Source: Nonomuraea basaltis
GTDB taxonomy: Bacteria; Actinomycetota; Actinomycetes; Streptosporangiales; Streptosporangiaceae
Reading direction: 5' to 3'
Assembly: GCF_005893125.1 (NCBI RefSeq)
Contig: NZ_VCJS01000132.1
Location: 1-34,356, forward strand
Length of the DNA stretch: 34,356 nucleotides
Below are positions 22,342-30,738 of the stretch, piece by piece (within the stretch, counting starts at the first letter, position 1; each line of letters opens with the position of its first letter). The notes under the pieces were generated by a model. It was not told the origin of the DNA and did not search any database. It was given only the letters and a program-made list of their open reading frames with translations. A program made the translations under genes and the position numbers.

Positions 22342-24711
22342 TCACCGTCCTCGCCCGTCCCGCCGTCCGAATGTGGTCACGGCGACGCCGGTGAGTATGA
22401 CGGCGCCGCCGGCGGCATGGTGCCAGGCGATGTCCTCGCCGAGCAGCACAACGCCGGTGAGCACGCCAACCAGGGGGATCACGTACGTGACAGTGGACGC
22501 GCGGGTCGCGCCCCATGCGGCATTGACGATCGTGTTCCATACGTAGGCCAGGCCGGTTCCAGCGGCGCCGAGGACGGCGACGGCGGCGAGCAGGGACGGC
22601 GTGACCCGCGCCGGTGGCCCGCCGATCAGCGGCGTGGCCGCCACCATGACAAGGGCGGACCAGCCCACCTGCACCGTGGCAATCATCAGGGGTGACGACG
22701 TCGAGCCGTCGCGCCGTTCCCCAGGCGAGGTGACGAACCGGCGCAGGTAGACGTAGGCGATGCCGTAGCAGCAGGCGACCGCGCAGCAGGCCAGCACGGG
22801 AACCGGGGCGAGCGCGCCCGGCAGGAGACCGGCACTGGGGCCGAGGGTGAGCAGGACACCGGCCAGCCCCAGGGCGAGTCCGGAGACCTGCAGCCTGGTG
22901 AGCGGCTCCGCCCGGCTGGAGACCAGGGTGATAAGGGCGGTGGCCAGCGGGGTCGCGGCGTTCAGGATCGCGGCCAAGGCCGACGGGACATACTGCTCGG
23001 CCCAGGCCAGCATCAGGAAAGGCAGAACACATCCCAGGACGGCGACCACGAACATGTGACCGTAGAAGGCGCGGTCGCGCGGCGGCCGCGTACGGGCCGC
23101 GACGCACATCACGACCAGCGCCGTCGCTCCGACGACGAGCCTGGCCCAGACCACCTGCGGCGGGGTGAGCCCGGCACCCAGAGAGATCTTGATCAACGCG
23201 AAGCTCGTGCCCCACGTCAGGGCCAGCGCGGCGAAGGCCAAGGCCGTCGCCGGGCGTCGCCCGGACCGGACGGCGGTCCGCCACGCCATTCCGGCGGAGC
23301 GCCGTCGCCGCGCGGCGCCGCCCGGATCGTCCACCGGAGTGTCCGGCTGGGGCGGGCCCGTCCGGCAGTCCGCGGGCTCGCCGGTGAGGGTGCGAATACG
23401 GCGCAGCGGGGAGCAGAACACCGGCACCCAGATGATCGTCAGGATGCCCGCGCCGATCCACAGCGCGGCGCGGGGAGACGCAAGCTCCGCGACGGCCCCG
23501 GCGACGCCGGAACCGATCGTGACAGCACCGGTGAGCAACACCCTGATCGTGGCGTTGACCCGGGCGAGCACGGCATCCGGCGTGACGCGCTGGCGGAACG
23601 ACACGAGCAGGACGTTGTCATAGCCGATCTTCGCGCACACGACCGCCCACCCGCCCGCGGCTATCCAGATGGGGACCAGGGTGCCGGCCAGCGGCGTCAG
23701 CATCGCGGCGGGAACGACAGCCAGGCCGAGGATCCACAGCGAGCGGCCTTCCCCCAGCAGGCGCGACAGCGGGCGGGCGACGGTCGCGCCGACGAGGCCC
23801 CCGACGCCGCCGGCCGCCAGGTACGCGCCGAGTACCGTCTCGGGCAGACCGAGCTCGCGGATCAGGACGATCGGGACCATCACCGAACTCATCGAGACGC
23901 CCAGATTCGTCAGCCCTCCGGCGGCCGTCACCGCGCGCAGCACGGGATACCTTCCCACGAAGACCAGTCCCTGCCGCACCTCGGCCACCAAGCGGCGCCC
24001 GGCCGGAGGGGCGGGAACGGCGGGCTCGCGGGCACGCACCATGACCAGCCAGAGCGCGGACCACAGATATCCCACGGCGTTCACCACCACTGCCAGCGGT
24101 GCGCCGAGCACCTGCACGAGCCATCCCCCGGCGGCCCGCCCGCCTGTCTGGCCGGCGAAGTCGGCCGTGGCCAGCCAGGAGTTCGCCGCCACCAGCCGGT
24201 CCCTGCCGACCACGTGCGGCAGGTAGCTCTGGGCTGCGATGTCGAAGAAGACGGTGCCCGCGCCGGTCAGCAGCACCACCGCGTACAGCTGCGTCAGCGT
24301 CAGCACCCCCGCCGCCCACGCGATCGGCACCGACGCCAGCAGCAGTCCTCTCACAACATCCGCCACGATCATGACCGGGCGCCGCCGCACCCGGTCCAGC
24401 CACGCGCCGGCCGGCAGCCCGACGACCAGGAACGCCGCGGTGCCCAGTGCACCGAGCAGCCCGACCTGACCGGGAGAGGCGTCCAGAGTCACCACCGCAA
24501 CCAGGGGAAGCGCCAGGTAACTGATCTGCGTGCCCAGCTTGCTCACCACAGCGGCGGTGAAGAACCACCGGAAGTCTGCGCGCCGTGCGGTCTCTGCGTC
24601 ACCGTTGGGGCGGGGCGGACGGTCAGGGGTGCGGCGAGATGCTTGTGCCGCGGTGTCGGGGTGCATCCCATCACCGTGCGGGCCGGGCTCCGGGATGCGG
24701 TAGACATTCAC
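22342..24711 (-). CDS. Fused double transporter: MFS exporter plus EamA/DMT exporter
   Basis: One uninterrupted 789-codon frame. Residues about 45-435 are an EntS/MFS_3-like major facilitator with about 12 helices (FFTAAVVSKLGTQISYLALP, then GAWLDRVRRRPVMI as the loop 2-3 signature). Residues about 436-475 are a hydrophilic Pro/Arg-rich linker. Residues about 485-785 are a drug/metabolite transporter of two EamA repeats, about 10 helices (ALALTWGTSFALIKISLG; GTGLAYVWNTIVNAAWGA; VTYVIPLVGVLTGVVLLGED). The start could be GTG 24711 or ATG 24666; neither has a strong ribosome site. An internal ATG at 23289 (MAWRTAV, residue 475) could be an independent EamA start but lacks a clear ribosome site. 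It is divergent from a DUF5937-ArsR regulator, a common partner of exporters. Both halves are probably efflux pumps. Confidence 0.82.
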   Translation of the reverse strand: MNVYRIPEPGPHGDGMHPDTAAQASRRTPDRPPRPNGDAETARRADFRWFFTAAVVSKLGTQISYLALPLVAVVTLDASPGQVGLLGALGTAAFLVVGLPAGAWLDRVRRRPVMIVADVVRGLLLASVPIAWAAGVLTLTQLYAVVLLTGAGTVFFDIAAQSYLPHVVGRDRLVAANSWLATADFAGQTGGRAAGGWLVQVLGAPLAVVVNAVGYLWSALWLVMVRAREPAVPAPPAGRRLVAEVRQGLVFVGRYPVLRAVTAAGGLTNLGVSMSSVMVPIVLIRELGLPETVLGAYLAAGGVGGLVGATVARPLSRLLGEGRSLWILGLAVVPAAMLTPLAGTLVPIWIAAGGWAVVCAKIGYDNVLLVSFRQRVTPDAVLARVNATIRVLLTGAVTIGSGVAGAVAELASPRAALWIGAGILTIIWVPVFCSPLRRIRTLTGEPADCRTGPPQPDTPVDDPGGAARRRRSAGMAWRTAVRSGRRPATALAFAALALTWGTSFALIKISLGAGLTPPQVVWARLVVGATALVVMCVAARTRPPRDRAFYGHMFVVAVLGCVLPFLMLAWAEQYVPSALAAILNAATPLATALITLVSSRAEPLTRLQVSGLALGLAGVLLTLGPSAGLLPGALAPVPVLACCAVACCYGIAYVYLRRFVTSPGERRDGSTSSPLMIATVQVGWSALVMVAATPLIGGPPARVTPSLLAAVAVLGAAGTGLAYVWNTIVNAAWGATRASTVTYVIPLVGVLTGVVLLGEDIAWHHAAGGAVILTGVAVTTFGRRDGRGR

Positions 24712-24747
24712 TCTGTCGTGAATCCTCTACATGTCCGGGAGGTCGTG

Positions 24748-25716
24748 GTGCTGCGGCTGAGGCTCTCGGTGACGGACCTGGCGGGGCTGAGGTTCGCATT
24801 CTCTCCGCTGTGGGAGATCGTGGCCAGTGTGCGGGTACTCGGCCAGCCGGCGGCTCACACGCTGCATCTGCCGTGGATCCGTTCCGCGGGGGCGCGGCTG
24901 AAGGGCGCCGGGGCCGACGTGTCGCTGCTGCGCGCACTCGTTCCCGTCCCGACGCGGGCGATCCCGGGTTTCCTCGCTCCAACGCCGCTCACCCCGCTGC
25001 CCTCCCTTGAGCTCGAGCTGGAGGCCCTGGCCGGCACCGAACCGGAACTGTGCCGGGACGAAGTGCACAAGGTGTTCGGTGTTCTCAGCGGCCCGCTCGC
25101 CGTGTTCGACGACGATCCCGCGGCCGGTCTGCGGGCCCTCGTCGGGCAGATCCGGGCGTACCACGAGGTCGTGCTCGAACCCGACTGGCCGAAGATCCGC
25201 GGACTTCTCGAAGGCGACATGATGCACCGGGGTCGCCGACTCGCGCAGGGAGGCGCCGCCAGGTTGTTCGCCGACCTCGACCCCTCGATCGCCTGGCAGG
25301 ACGGTACGGTGATGATCACGCATTCCGTCGCCGGCGACCATGACCTGGACGAGCGAGGGCTCGTGCTGGTGCCGTCGGCGTTCACCTGGCCCCGGGTGTT
25401 CACCAAGGTCGCACGGCCGTGGATCCCCGTGGTGCGCTATCCCGCTCGCGGGATAGCCGGGCTGTGGGCGGCCTCGCAGACCGCCCCCGACGGCTTGTCC
25501 CAAGTCATCGGCCGGACCCGCGCGCGGTTGCTCGCCGAACTCGACGCCCCCGCCTCCACCACCGAGCTGGCCCGGCGCACGAGCCTCGCACCCGGCGGGG
25601 TTTCCGCCCACCTCACCCGCCTGCGAGCGGCCGGCTTGGTCACCTCCCACCGCACTGGTGCTGTTGTCCTGTACGCCCGCACCTCCCTGGGCGACCAGCT
25701 CCTGCGGCCCCGCTGA
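24748..25716 (+). CDS. ArsR-type regulator with N-terminal DUF5937-like domain
   Basis: A 322-residue protein. Residues about 1-230 match the DUF5937-type sensor seen in actinobacterial ArsR-like proteins (RLSVTDLAGLRFAFSPLWEI, ASVRVL, then DHDLDERGLVLVPSAFTWPR). Residues about 250-315 are a winged HTH (ASTTELARRTSLAPGGVSAH, LTRLRAAGLVTSHRTG). GTG 24748 lies 5 nt after GGGAGG; GTG 24718 and 24745 are alternatives. It is divergent from the fused transporter and probably regulates it in response to an exported compound. Confidence is high for regulator, moderate for the start. Confidence 0.85.
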   Translation: MLRLRLSVTDLAGLRFAFSPLWEIVASVRVLGQPAAHTLHLPWIRSAGARLKGAGADVSLLRALVPVPTRAIPGFLAPTPLTPLPSLELELEALAGTEPELCRDEVHKVFGVLSGPLAVFDDDPAAGLRALVGQIRAYHEVVLEPDWPKIRGLLEGDMMHRGRRLAQGGAARLFADLDPSIAWQDGTVMITHSVAGDHDLDERGLVLVPSAFTWPRVFTKVARPWIPVVRYPARGIAGLWAASQTAPDGLSQVIGRTRARLLAELDAPASTTELARRTSLAPGGVSAHLTRLRAAGLVTSHRTGAVVLYARTSLGDQLLRPR

Positions 25717-25868
25717 CTGAGACCCCGCCGACGCCGATCGGCTGGAGCCGCTGCGCCTCGTCTCGGAATACCGACTCGGGTCAGGTCACGCGTGTGGCGG
25801 TCAGTCCTCCAGCACCGGTTCCAACGTTGCCGCCCCGGCCCGAGCAGCCCCGGCAGGCGCTATGGCCG
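25717..25868. other. Short gap without a gene
   Basis: Nothing assignable lies between the ArsR-type gene and the IstB remnant. Confidence 0.5.
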
Positions 25869-25997
25869 CTTGGCTACATGGAGCTTGACCGGCACGGTGC
25901 CGAACTGCTGTTCCAGGTCTTAACGGAGCGGGAGGAGACCAACAGTATCGCGATCGCCTCAAACGAGTCGTTTTCGGGACGGACTAAGACATTTACC
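25869..25997 (+). pseudogene. Fragment of an IS21-type helper ATPase (IstB)
   Basis: 43 codons read LGYMELDRHGAELLFQVLTE, REETNSIAIASNESFSG and RTKTFT. This is the Walker B/sensor region of IstB proteins (LGYxxLDxxGAELLFQVLxERxExxSxAIASN). Both ends are missing, and no IS21 transposase or terminal repeats are visible. It marks the left side of the mobile-element graveyard. Confidence 0.65.
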
Positions 25998-26053
25998 GAA
26001 CTGGCGGCAGGCGGCCGCCATCGCGGCCCTGATCGTCAGCGTGGAGGTATCCC

Positions 26054-26602
26054 ATGCCAACAATCGCAACGCGCGCGGCAGCACTCGTCACCGGCGCTGC
26101 GCTCGGTATCCTGCCCGCCACCGTGACCGCCGGCGCAGCGGCTGCAGCCGGGCCGCGTGTCTGCTCAAAGGCCGCCGCCGTCGCCCAAGCCCTGCCCGTC
26201 AAGGCACCCGCCAAGCGAGCCGCACCCGTCTACTTCCAGATGCAGGCCGATCCCGGGGAGCGTCCGTTCGTCATCGCGCTCACCGATCCCGCCAAGATCG
26301 AACACGCCCGCCGCATCCTCAGCGGACAGGAAACAGCCCAGATCCACGTCATGGGCCGCATCATCAAGAGACCCACCCCTTACAACCCCGGCTGGAACTT
26401 CCACCTCCACCCTGACACCATCAGCTTCTTCCACACGGCCGTCGAGGTCTGCGACGCCTCAGCGCAGTACACCGAAGACCACCTGGACGAGGCATGCGGC
26501 GCCTTCCTGCCCGGCTGCATCTGGTGCCCTTGGTCCTCCCGGCTGGTTGCCGAGATCCCTGTACCTCAGCGCGATCAGCCGCCTCACCACCGAGCACGTT
26601 AA
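26054..26602 (+). CDS. Secreted BP74-related (calmodulin-binding protein BP74 N-terminal-like) protein
   Basis: A 182-residue protein. An N-terminal signal peptide (MPTIATRAAALVTGAALGIL, then ATVTAGAAAAAG) is followed by one domain, PVYFQMQADPGERPFVIALT, DPAKIEHARRILSGQETAQI, PYNPGWNFHLHPDTISFFHT and CDASAQYTEDHLDEACGAFL, with a WCPWSSRLV end. This pattern is the BP74-like domain known from Dictyostelium and actinobacteria; its bacterial role is not established. Cys residues (C in VEVCDA, ACGA, GCIWC) may form disulfides. The ATG follows GGAGG. The last dozen residues (PVPQRDQPPHHRAR) overlap an integrase fragment in another frame, so the natural C-terminus may have been replaced. Confidence 0.75.
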   Translation: MPTIATRAAALVTGAALGILPATVTAGAAAAAGPRVCSKAAAVAQALPVKAPAKRAAPVYFQMQADPGERPFVIALTDPAKIEHARRILSGQETAQIHVMGRIIKRPTPYNPGWNFHLHPDTISFFHTAVEVCDASAQYTEDHLDEACGAFLPGCIWCPWSSRLVAEIPVPQRDQPPHHRAR

Positions 26603-26993
26603 CGCCCACGAGAACCACGTCGAGCTCCTGCTCGGCACCTCACCAGTCGTCCTCCCCGAACCGCTCGCCGACCTCGTCCTCGAACTGGTCGAGACCCGTC
26701 GAGGCAACACCATCCTCAACAAGACCGCCGACACGCCCTGGCTGTTTCCCGGCCGCCGACACGGCCACCCCCTCAGCCCCGACTACCTCGGCCAACGACT
26801 CAAGAAAATCGGCATCCACGCCGGCCGCGACCGCTCCACGGCCCTGTTCGGCCTCGCCACCGAGATCCCCGCCGCCATCCTCGCCCGCATGCTCGGCATC
26901 CACATCAAGGTCGCCGTCGCCTGGCAACAAGCCTCCGCAGGCGACTGGATGACCTACGCCGCCGACCTCAGCCGCCGCACGACCCCTTCATGA
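26571..26993 (+). pseudogene. C-terminal fragment of an integrase-like protein
   Basis: About 140 codons read LTTEHVNAHENHVELLLGTS, PEPLADLVLELVETRRGNTI, TPWLFPGRRHGHPLSPDYLG, RSTALFGLATEIPAAILARM and LGIHIKVAVAWQQASAGDWM. This resembles the C-terminal catalytic half of a tyrosine-recombinase-like family in actinobacteria. The usual R-LGH-Y ending is changed: there is Trp where the nucleophilic Tyr is expected (AVAWQQ). The N-terminal half is absent and the frame starts abruptly beside the BP74 gene end. A possible N-terminal piece lies at 27596-27738 in the opposite direction. Confidence 0.55.
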
Positions 26994-27027
26994 CCGCGTC
27001 ACACCATCCCAGCGGAAGAACGTGCTT

Positions 27028-27369
27028 ATGATCGAAATCAACGGGCCGTTTTACCAGGTCAGAGCCGACGGGTTCACTCTGACCATTCAACGCTGGGAAG
27101 GACACGCCCCGGAAGACACCCCCGAGGCGGACGCCACGATCACTCTTCCGAACGGCTCGCGCCACTACGCGTCCTTCATGACCCTCGATGCGGTCCAGCA
27201 GGTCATGGACCGCCACCGCGACACCGGCGAATGCAGCAGCGGCGCCTACTTTTGGACCACAGACCTGATCATCACGCGTCGGCCGGGGATCCCGGCGATG
27301 GTCGACGCCGTTGCCGATCTGATCGCCACAGGAGACCTCACCGCCGCCTGCTGTCGGCGTACTCCTTGA
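27028..27369 (+). CDS. Hypothetical protein, 3' end in the IS inverted repeat
   Basis: A 113-residue acidic protein starting MIEINGPFYQVRADGFTLTI. The ATG at 27028 lies 8 nt after GGAAGA; a GTG at 27022 is less likely. The fold looks alpha/beta (strands FTLTIQRW and ATITLPNGSRHYASFMTL; helices AVQQVMDRHRDTGE and MVDAVADLIATGDLTAA). I do not recognise it. The last six codons lie within the 68-bp inverted repeat of the ISL3-like element (from 27352), so the original C-terminus was probably lost on insertion. Confidence 0.5.
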   Translation: MIEINGPFYQVRADGFTLTIQRWEGHAPEDTPEADATITLPNGSRHYASFMTLDAVQQVMDRHRDTGECSSGAYFWTTDLIITRRPGIPAMVDAVADLIATGDLTAACCRRTP

Positions 27370-27419
27370 TGTGCAAAGAAGTGTACGAGTAAACGGGCTC
27401 TGTCGCTGATCTTGGGACG
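27352..27419 (+). repeat. Left 68-bp inverted repeat
   Basis: Pairs with 28982-29049. The mismatches fall in two clusters in the outer half (around 27363-27370 and 27376-27382). Confidence 0.8.
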
Positions 27420-27439
27420 TGGGATGATCCGGTAGTTGA

Positions 27440-28972
27440 TCGTTTGCGGAGTGCGTTCCGGGATGCGTTGAGGAGTTGCTCCCGCATTGGGCGGGGATCG
27501 TGGTCGAGGTTGTGGAGCGGGTCGCGGGGATGGTGATCCTGCACGCCCGGCGCCAAGGCGACAAGGGAATCTGCCCACACTGTGGTGTGGCCTCGAGGCC
27601 AGCGGCGGCACGAGCGAGCACCAACCCGGCCAGCACGTCGGTCTCAAACCTCGCGATCTCCTCCGGACCCACCGGAGAGCGGACCTCACGAAGATCTCGT
27701 ACGACTGCGACGCTCAACTCGCGTCTCCTCGTCTTCACCGAACCAGTAAGACGAACAACCGAGACGATAGAACCTCAGAAATCCCGAGGTCTCCTCAGAT
27801 GACACAACCGGCATGGATGGAACGAGAAAGCCCAGGTCCAGGGACTGCTGCGCAGACAGAGGCGTCAGGGAACTCCGGAGTTGTTTCATATGGTCGATTT
27901 GGAGGCCCGGCGTCCGGTGGAGGTGCTCCCGGGCCGGGAGGCGAGCCCGGTGGCCGCCTGGCTGGCCGCTCACCCGGAGGTGGAGATCGTCACCCGGGAT
28001 CGCGCCCGTGCCTACGCCGAGGCCGCCCGCACGGGAGCGCCTCAAGCCCGGCAGATTGTTGATCGCTGGCACGTGTGGAACAACCTGACCGAAGCCGTGG
28101 AGAAGACGGTCGGTGCGCACCACGGCTGCGTCAAGCAGGCGTATGCCGAACTGCCCGGCAACGGCGGCGAGCTCGCGGTCCCGCCCGAGCCGCCGGACGG
28201 CTACCTGGACGTCCACGGCCGCGAACGCGCCATGGTGATGCGGACGAGGAGGCGATACGCCGAGGTTCAGGAGCTGGTGGACCAAGGCCGCTCGCTCAGG
28301 GGCATTAGCCGGGATCTGAATCTCGACTACTACGCCGTACGCCGCTACGCCCGCGCGGCCGGCCTGGAGGAACTGCTAGTCGCTGCCACCCACCGCACCA
28401 CGCTGCTGGATGCTTACAAGCCGTACCTCTATGAGCGGTTCAGCCAGGGGTGCCACAACGCGAGCCTGTTGTTTCGTGAGATCCAGGCACAGGGATACCA
28501 GGGCAGCGCGAGCCCGGTCGACCGCTACATCCGGCTGCTCCGCAAAGGAAGCATCGCGCCGCCACCACCCAGGGCCACGCCCAAACCCCGCAAGATCACA
28601 GCCTGGATCATGACCCATCCCGACAACCTGCGTCCCGACGACGCGCCCGACCTTCAGCAGGTCCGCGAGGCCTGCCCCGAACTGGACGCCACCTTGCGCC
28701 ACGTCCGCAGCTTCGCCACCATGATGCGCGACCTTCGCGGCGACCGTCTCCCCGCCTGGATCGACGCAGTTCCTGAAGAGAGCCTGCCCCACCTGCACCG
28801 ATTCGCCCATGGCCTTGGCTACGACCTCGACGCCATCATCGCCGGCCTGTCGCTTCCCTGGAACTCCGGACAGGCCGAGGGTCAGAACACGCGAGTGAAG
28901 CTGATCAAGCGGCAGAGCTATGGCAGAGCCAACTTCGATCTCCTTCGGAAGCGGATCCTGCTCCGAACATGA
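27440..28972 (+). pseudogene. ISL3-family transposase, internally replaced
   Basis: Part 1 (to about 27595) encodes the N-terminal zinc-finger region, LLPHWAGIVVEVVERVAGMV and GICPHCGVASR. The frame then enters about 290 bp of unrelated DNA. Part 2 (from about 27881) resumes at VDLEARRPVEVLPGREASPV and includes the second catalytic Asp region TRDRARAYAEAARTGAPQ, WHVWNNLTEAVEKTVGAHH, an HTH insertion, and the catalytic Glu in GQAEGQNTRVKLIKRQSYGR. The second zinc-finger pair, the N-terminal HTH and the VDD region that carries the first catalytic Asp are missing, so the protein cannot be a complete DDE enzyme. A 363-residue frame from the ATG at 27884 may still be read. Confidence 0.75.
27596..27738 (-). 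pseudogene. N-terminal fragment of an integrase-like gene inside the IS
   Basis: The minus strand reads RRRELSVAVVRDLREVRSPV, GPEEIARFETDVLAGLVLAR and AAAGLEA, starting near a GTG at 27738 with a GAGGAG ribosome site close by. I believe it is the N-terminus of an actinobacterial integrase-like family, possibly the one whose C-terminal part is at 26571-26993. It ends at the junction with transposase part 1. The 140 bp upstream (27739-27880) is less G/C-rich and may be its original promoter region. Confidence 0.4.
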
Positions 28973-28981
28973 TCCTCAACC

Positions 28982-29049
28982 CGTCCCAAGATCAGCGACA
29001 GAGCCCGTTTACTTGTACGTGGCTCTGCACTTGAACCCGTACGCCGACA
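28982..29049 (-). repeat. Right 68-bp inverted repeat
   Basis: Reverse complement of 27352-27419 at about 57 of 68 positions. It begins 10 bp after the transposase stop. Confidence 0.8.
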
Positions 29050-29089
29050 CCTGCAGGGCTCTTGATCGCGAACACGACCTGGGCGGCGA

Positions 29090-29620
29090 TCAGTAGCCCT
29101 CTGCCGGCACGTCGAAGTTCCAGGTGGCCGGGAGATCCCCGTCGCAGACGGCGCACACGAAGGAGCCGTCCTTGACCACGTTGCGCTCGCCGCACTCAGG
29201 GCAGCGGCGGAAGACAAACTCGTCGGTGAACCGGCCAGGATGAGCCACTTCAACCCGATCAAGCGCTTCCTCGACCGCAGGCCAGGAACCTGCCTCCGGA
29301 CAGTAACCCGTCGATTGGTTGCTGACCTCAGCAACCTCCCAACCACCAGGCCCTTGCGCCAAGGCGATCTCACCCGCGCTCAACACCACACCGCCGCCTG
29401 CGCACGCCACATGTTCGCTACGCCGCGGCGCCAGCCGGAGGTCCCCCTGCACGTCAACAACGAACGTGAATGGGTTCGCCAACTCGTCTTGGCCGACGAC
29501 GCCCAACCAGGCAATGAGGTCTTCCGTCGTCCTGATCACTTGGCCAGCAGGGGCGTGCCGCATCGCCGCCAGTACCTCGGCTGGACCGACATAGCGATAA
29601 GCCCGCGCCTCGTCTGCCAT
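29090..29620 (-). CDS. Conserved hypothetical protein with C-terminal zinc ribbon
   Basis: A 176-residue protein starting MADEARAYRYVGPAEVLAAM. The N-terminal domain contains FTFVVDVQGDLRLAPRRSEH, VACAGGGVVLSAGEIALAQG and VAEVSNQSTGYCPEAGSWPA. The C-terminus has two CxxC pairs (RRCPECGERNVVKDGSFVCA, then VCDGDLP), a zinc ribbon. I have the impression this family is widespread in actinobacteria, but no function is known to me. A start at 29656 would add a Cys-rich dozen residues and is less likely. It ends 41 bp from the outer edge of the IS and appears intact. Confidence 0.7.
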   Translation of the reverse strand: MADEARAYRYVGPAEVLAAMRHAPAGQVIRTTEDLIAWLGVVGQDELANPFTFVVDVQGDLRLAPRRSEHVACAGGGVVLSAGEIALAQGPGGWEVAEVSNQSTGYCPEAGSWPAVEEALDRVEVAHPGRFTDEFVFRRCPECGERNVVKDGSFVCAVCDGDLPATWNFDVPAEGY

Positions 29621-29660
29621 CACGCGAAGGTAACCCACCCGACAGCAGCACCGCACCAGG

Positions 29661-30281
29661 ATTGATCACGGTCCATCACGGTGCTCGGGCGACCCATTCG
29701 GACAGTTCCGATATCCGACGGTGCCGTTAGGCACCTACGCCTCCGGATTCCCCGACGAACTGGCCCTGGAGGAATGGCTGACCCGCCTCGAACACCTCGA
29801 ACAGGCCGAGCAACGCCTTCAGGCGGGCGAGCACGTCAGCGGACCCGCCGCCGACAACTACCGCAGCCGCGTCGTCGGTGGTCCGGCCCGGTTCGCGGGC
29901 CGGGTAATCCGCAGTGGCCGCCAAGCCAAGGCCGTCCTGGCCAACCCAGCCCTGCAGATCTATCCAGGAAAGGGTATGACCTGCGTCTTCGACCCCACCC
30001 AAGCCCTCTGCCAGATGCGCGGCACCGACACCGGCGACGACCGACGCACCCCGGACCTGGACGACTGCCGCCCCGGCTGCCGCAACATCGCACGCACCGA
30101 CCAGGACATGGCCACCGTGCACCAGCACGCCACCGATCTGCGAGCCATCGTCGATGATCCGCTCAGCCCCCCGATCCGCCACGATCGCGAGCGCAGACAA
30201 CTCGACCGGCTGGAGAAGATCATCACTGAGCACGGGACGAGCGTGACCGACGATGAAGTGATCGGCCATGACGAAGGCTGA
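29661..30281 (+). pseudogene. C-terminal part of a large Tn554-type recombinase (TnpB-like)
   Basis: The frame reads TYASGFPDELALEEWLTRLE, HLEQAEQRLQAGEHVSGPAA and NYRSRVVGGPARFAGRVIRS. Its Cys-rich end reads CVFDPTQALCQ and LDDCRPGCRNIARTDQD. This is the accessory C-terminal region of the second, large tyrosine recombinase in three-gene Tn554-like transposons. The catalytic domain (R-H-R-Y) is absent and the frame stays open to about 29661 without a start, so the gene is 5'-truncated. A 186-residue product from GTG 29721 is formally possible. It overlaps the next gene by 14 bp, as expected for tnpB-tnpC. The family link rests on the Cys motif and the neighbour. Confidence 0.6.
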
Positions 30282-30738
30282 ACCGGACGAGAAGCTGCTG
30301 AAGGACCTGCGGGCTGCTGCCGACCGGTTGATCGCCGGGACGGCGCTGAGGTCATCGGGAAAACTGACGGTCTCCGACCTGGCGGCCGAAGCGGGTATCA
30401 AGCGCTGGGTCCTCACCCACAAGCATCCCGAGTTGATGCACGCCTTCCAAGCCGAGTTCAAGACCTTGGGCCAAGTGTCGGCGCCCGTCCAAACCGCCCT
30501 GGACCGAGCCACCCAGCTGGAGAAGGACCTGACCAAAGTTCGCCAGGACAAGCGACGACTCAAGGAACTCGTCGACACCTACGCCGCTGTCATCACCGAA
30601 CTCACCGACGAGCTCATCCAGGCCCAGCAGCAGCGAGACGAGGCCCTGGCCGAACTCGCCCGGCGGCACCACGACGCCGTCGCGGTCCTCGCAGACCACC
30701 GGCCGACCCGCCGCGCCAACGACACCTTCACCCGCTGA
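30268..30738 (+). CDS. TnpC-like DUF6262 coiled-coil protein
   Basis: A 156-residue protein starting MTKAEPDEKLLKDLRAAADR. An N-terminal HTH-like segment (LTVSDLAAEAGIKRWVLTHK) precedes a long coiled coil (about residues 70-140: ATQLEKDLTKVRQDKRRLKE, ELTDELIQAQQQRDEALAEL). This is the layout of the small third protein of Tn554-like transposons (TnpC), which orients or assists the recombinases. The ATG at 30268 overlaps the preceding recombinase tail by 14 bp. It looks intact, but its partners are gone, so it is probably non-functional in transposition. Confidence 0.7.
   Translation: MTKAEPDEKLLKDLRAAADRLIAGTALRSSGKLTVSDLAAEAGIKRWVLTHKHPELMHAFQAEFKTLGQVSAPVQTALDRATQLEKDLTKVRQDKRRLKELVDTYAAVITELTDELIQAQQQRDEALAELARRHHDAVAVLADHRPTRRANDTFTR

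Larger units (their letters stand above)
27352..29049 (+). mobile_element. ISL3-like insertion element with long inverted repeats, 1698 bp
   Basis: Ends 27352-27419 and 28982-29049 are 68-bp inverted repeats: the inner 32 bp are perfect, and the whole matches at about 57 of 68 positions. The outer edges start TGTCGGCGTAC. Immediately outside, CCTGC occurs on both sides (27347-27351 and 29050-29054), a candidate 5-bp target duplication. The ISL3-style terminus GGCTCTGTCGC lies about 43 bp inside the outer edge. The element carries a disrupted ISL3 transposase. ISL3 elements usually make 8-bp duplications and have shorter repeats, so the boundary is unusual. Confidence 0.65.

Noticed and set aside
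23056..24747. Plus-strand open frame extending the DUF5937-ArsR gene upstream by 560 codons
   Set aside because: It is antisense to the MFS-EamA gene, Arg/Gly/Gln-rich, and the regulator family starts near 24748.
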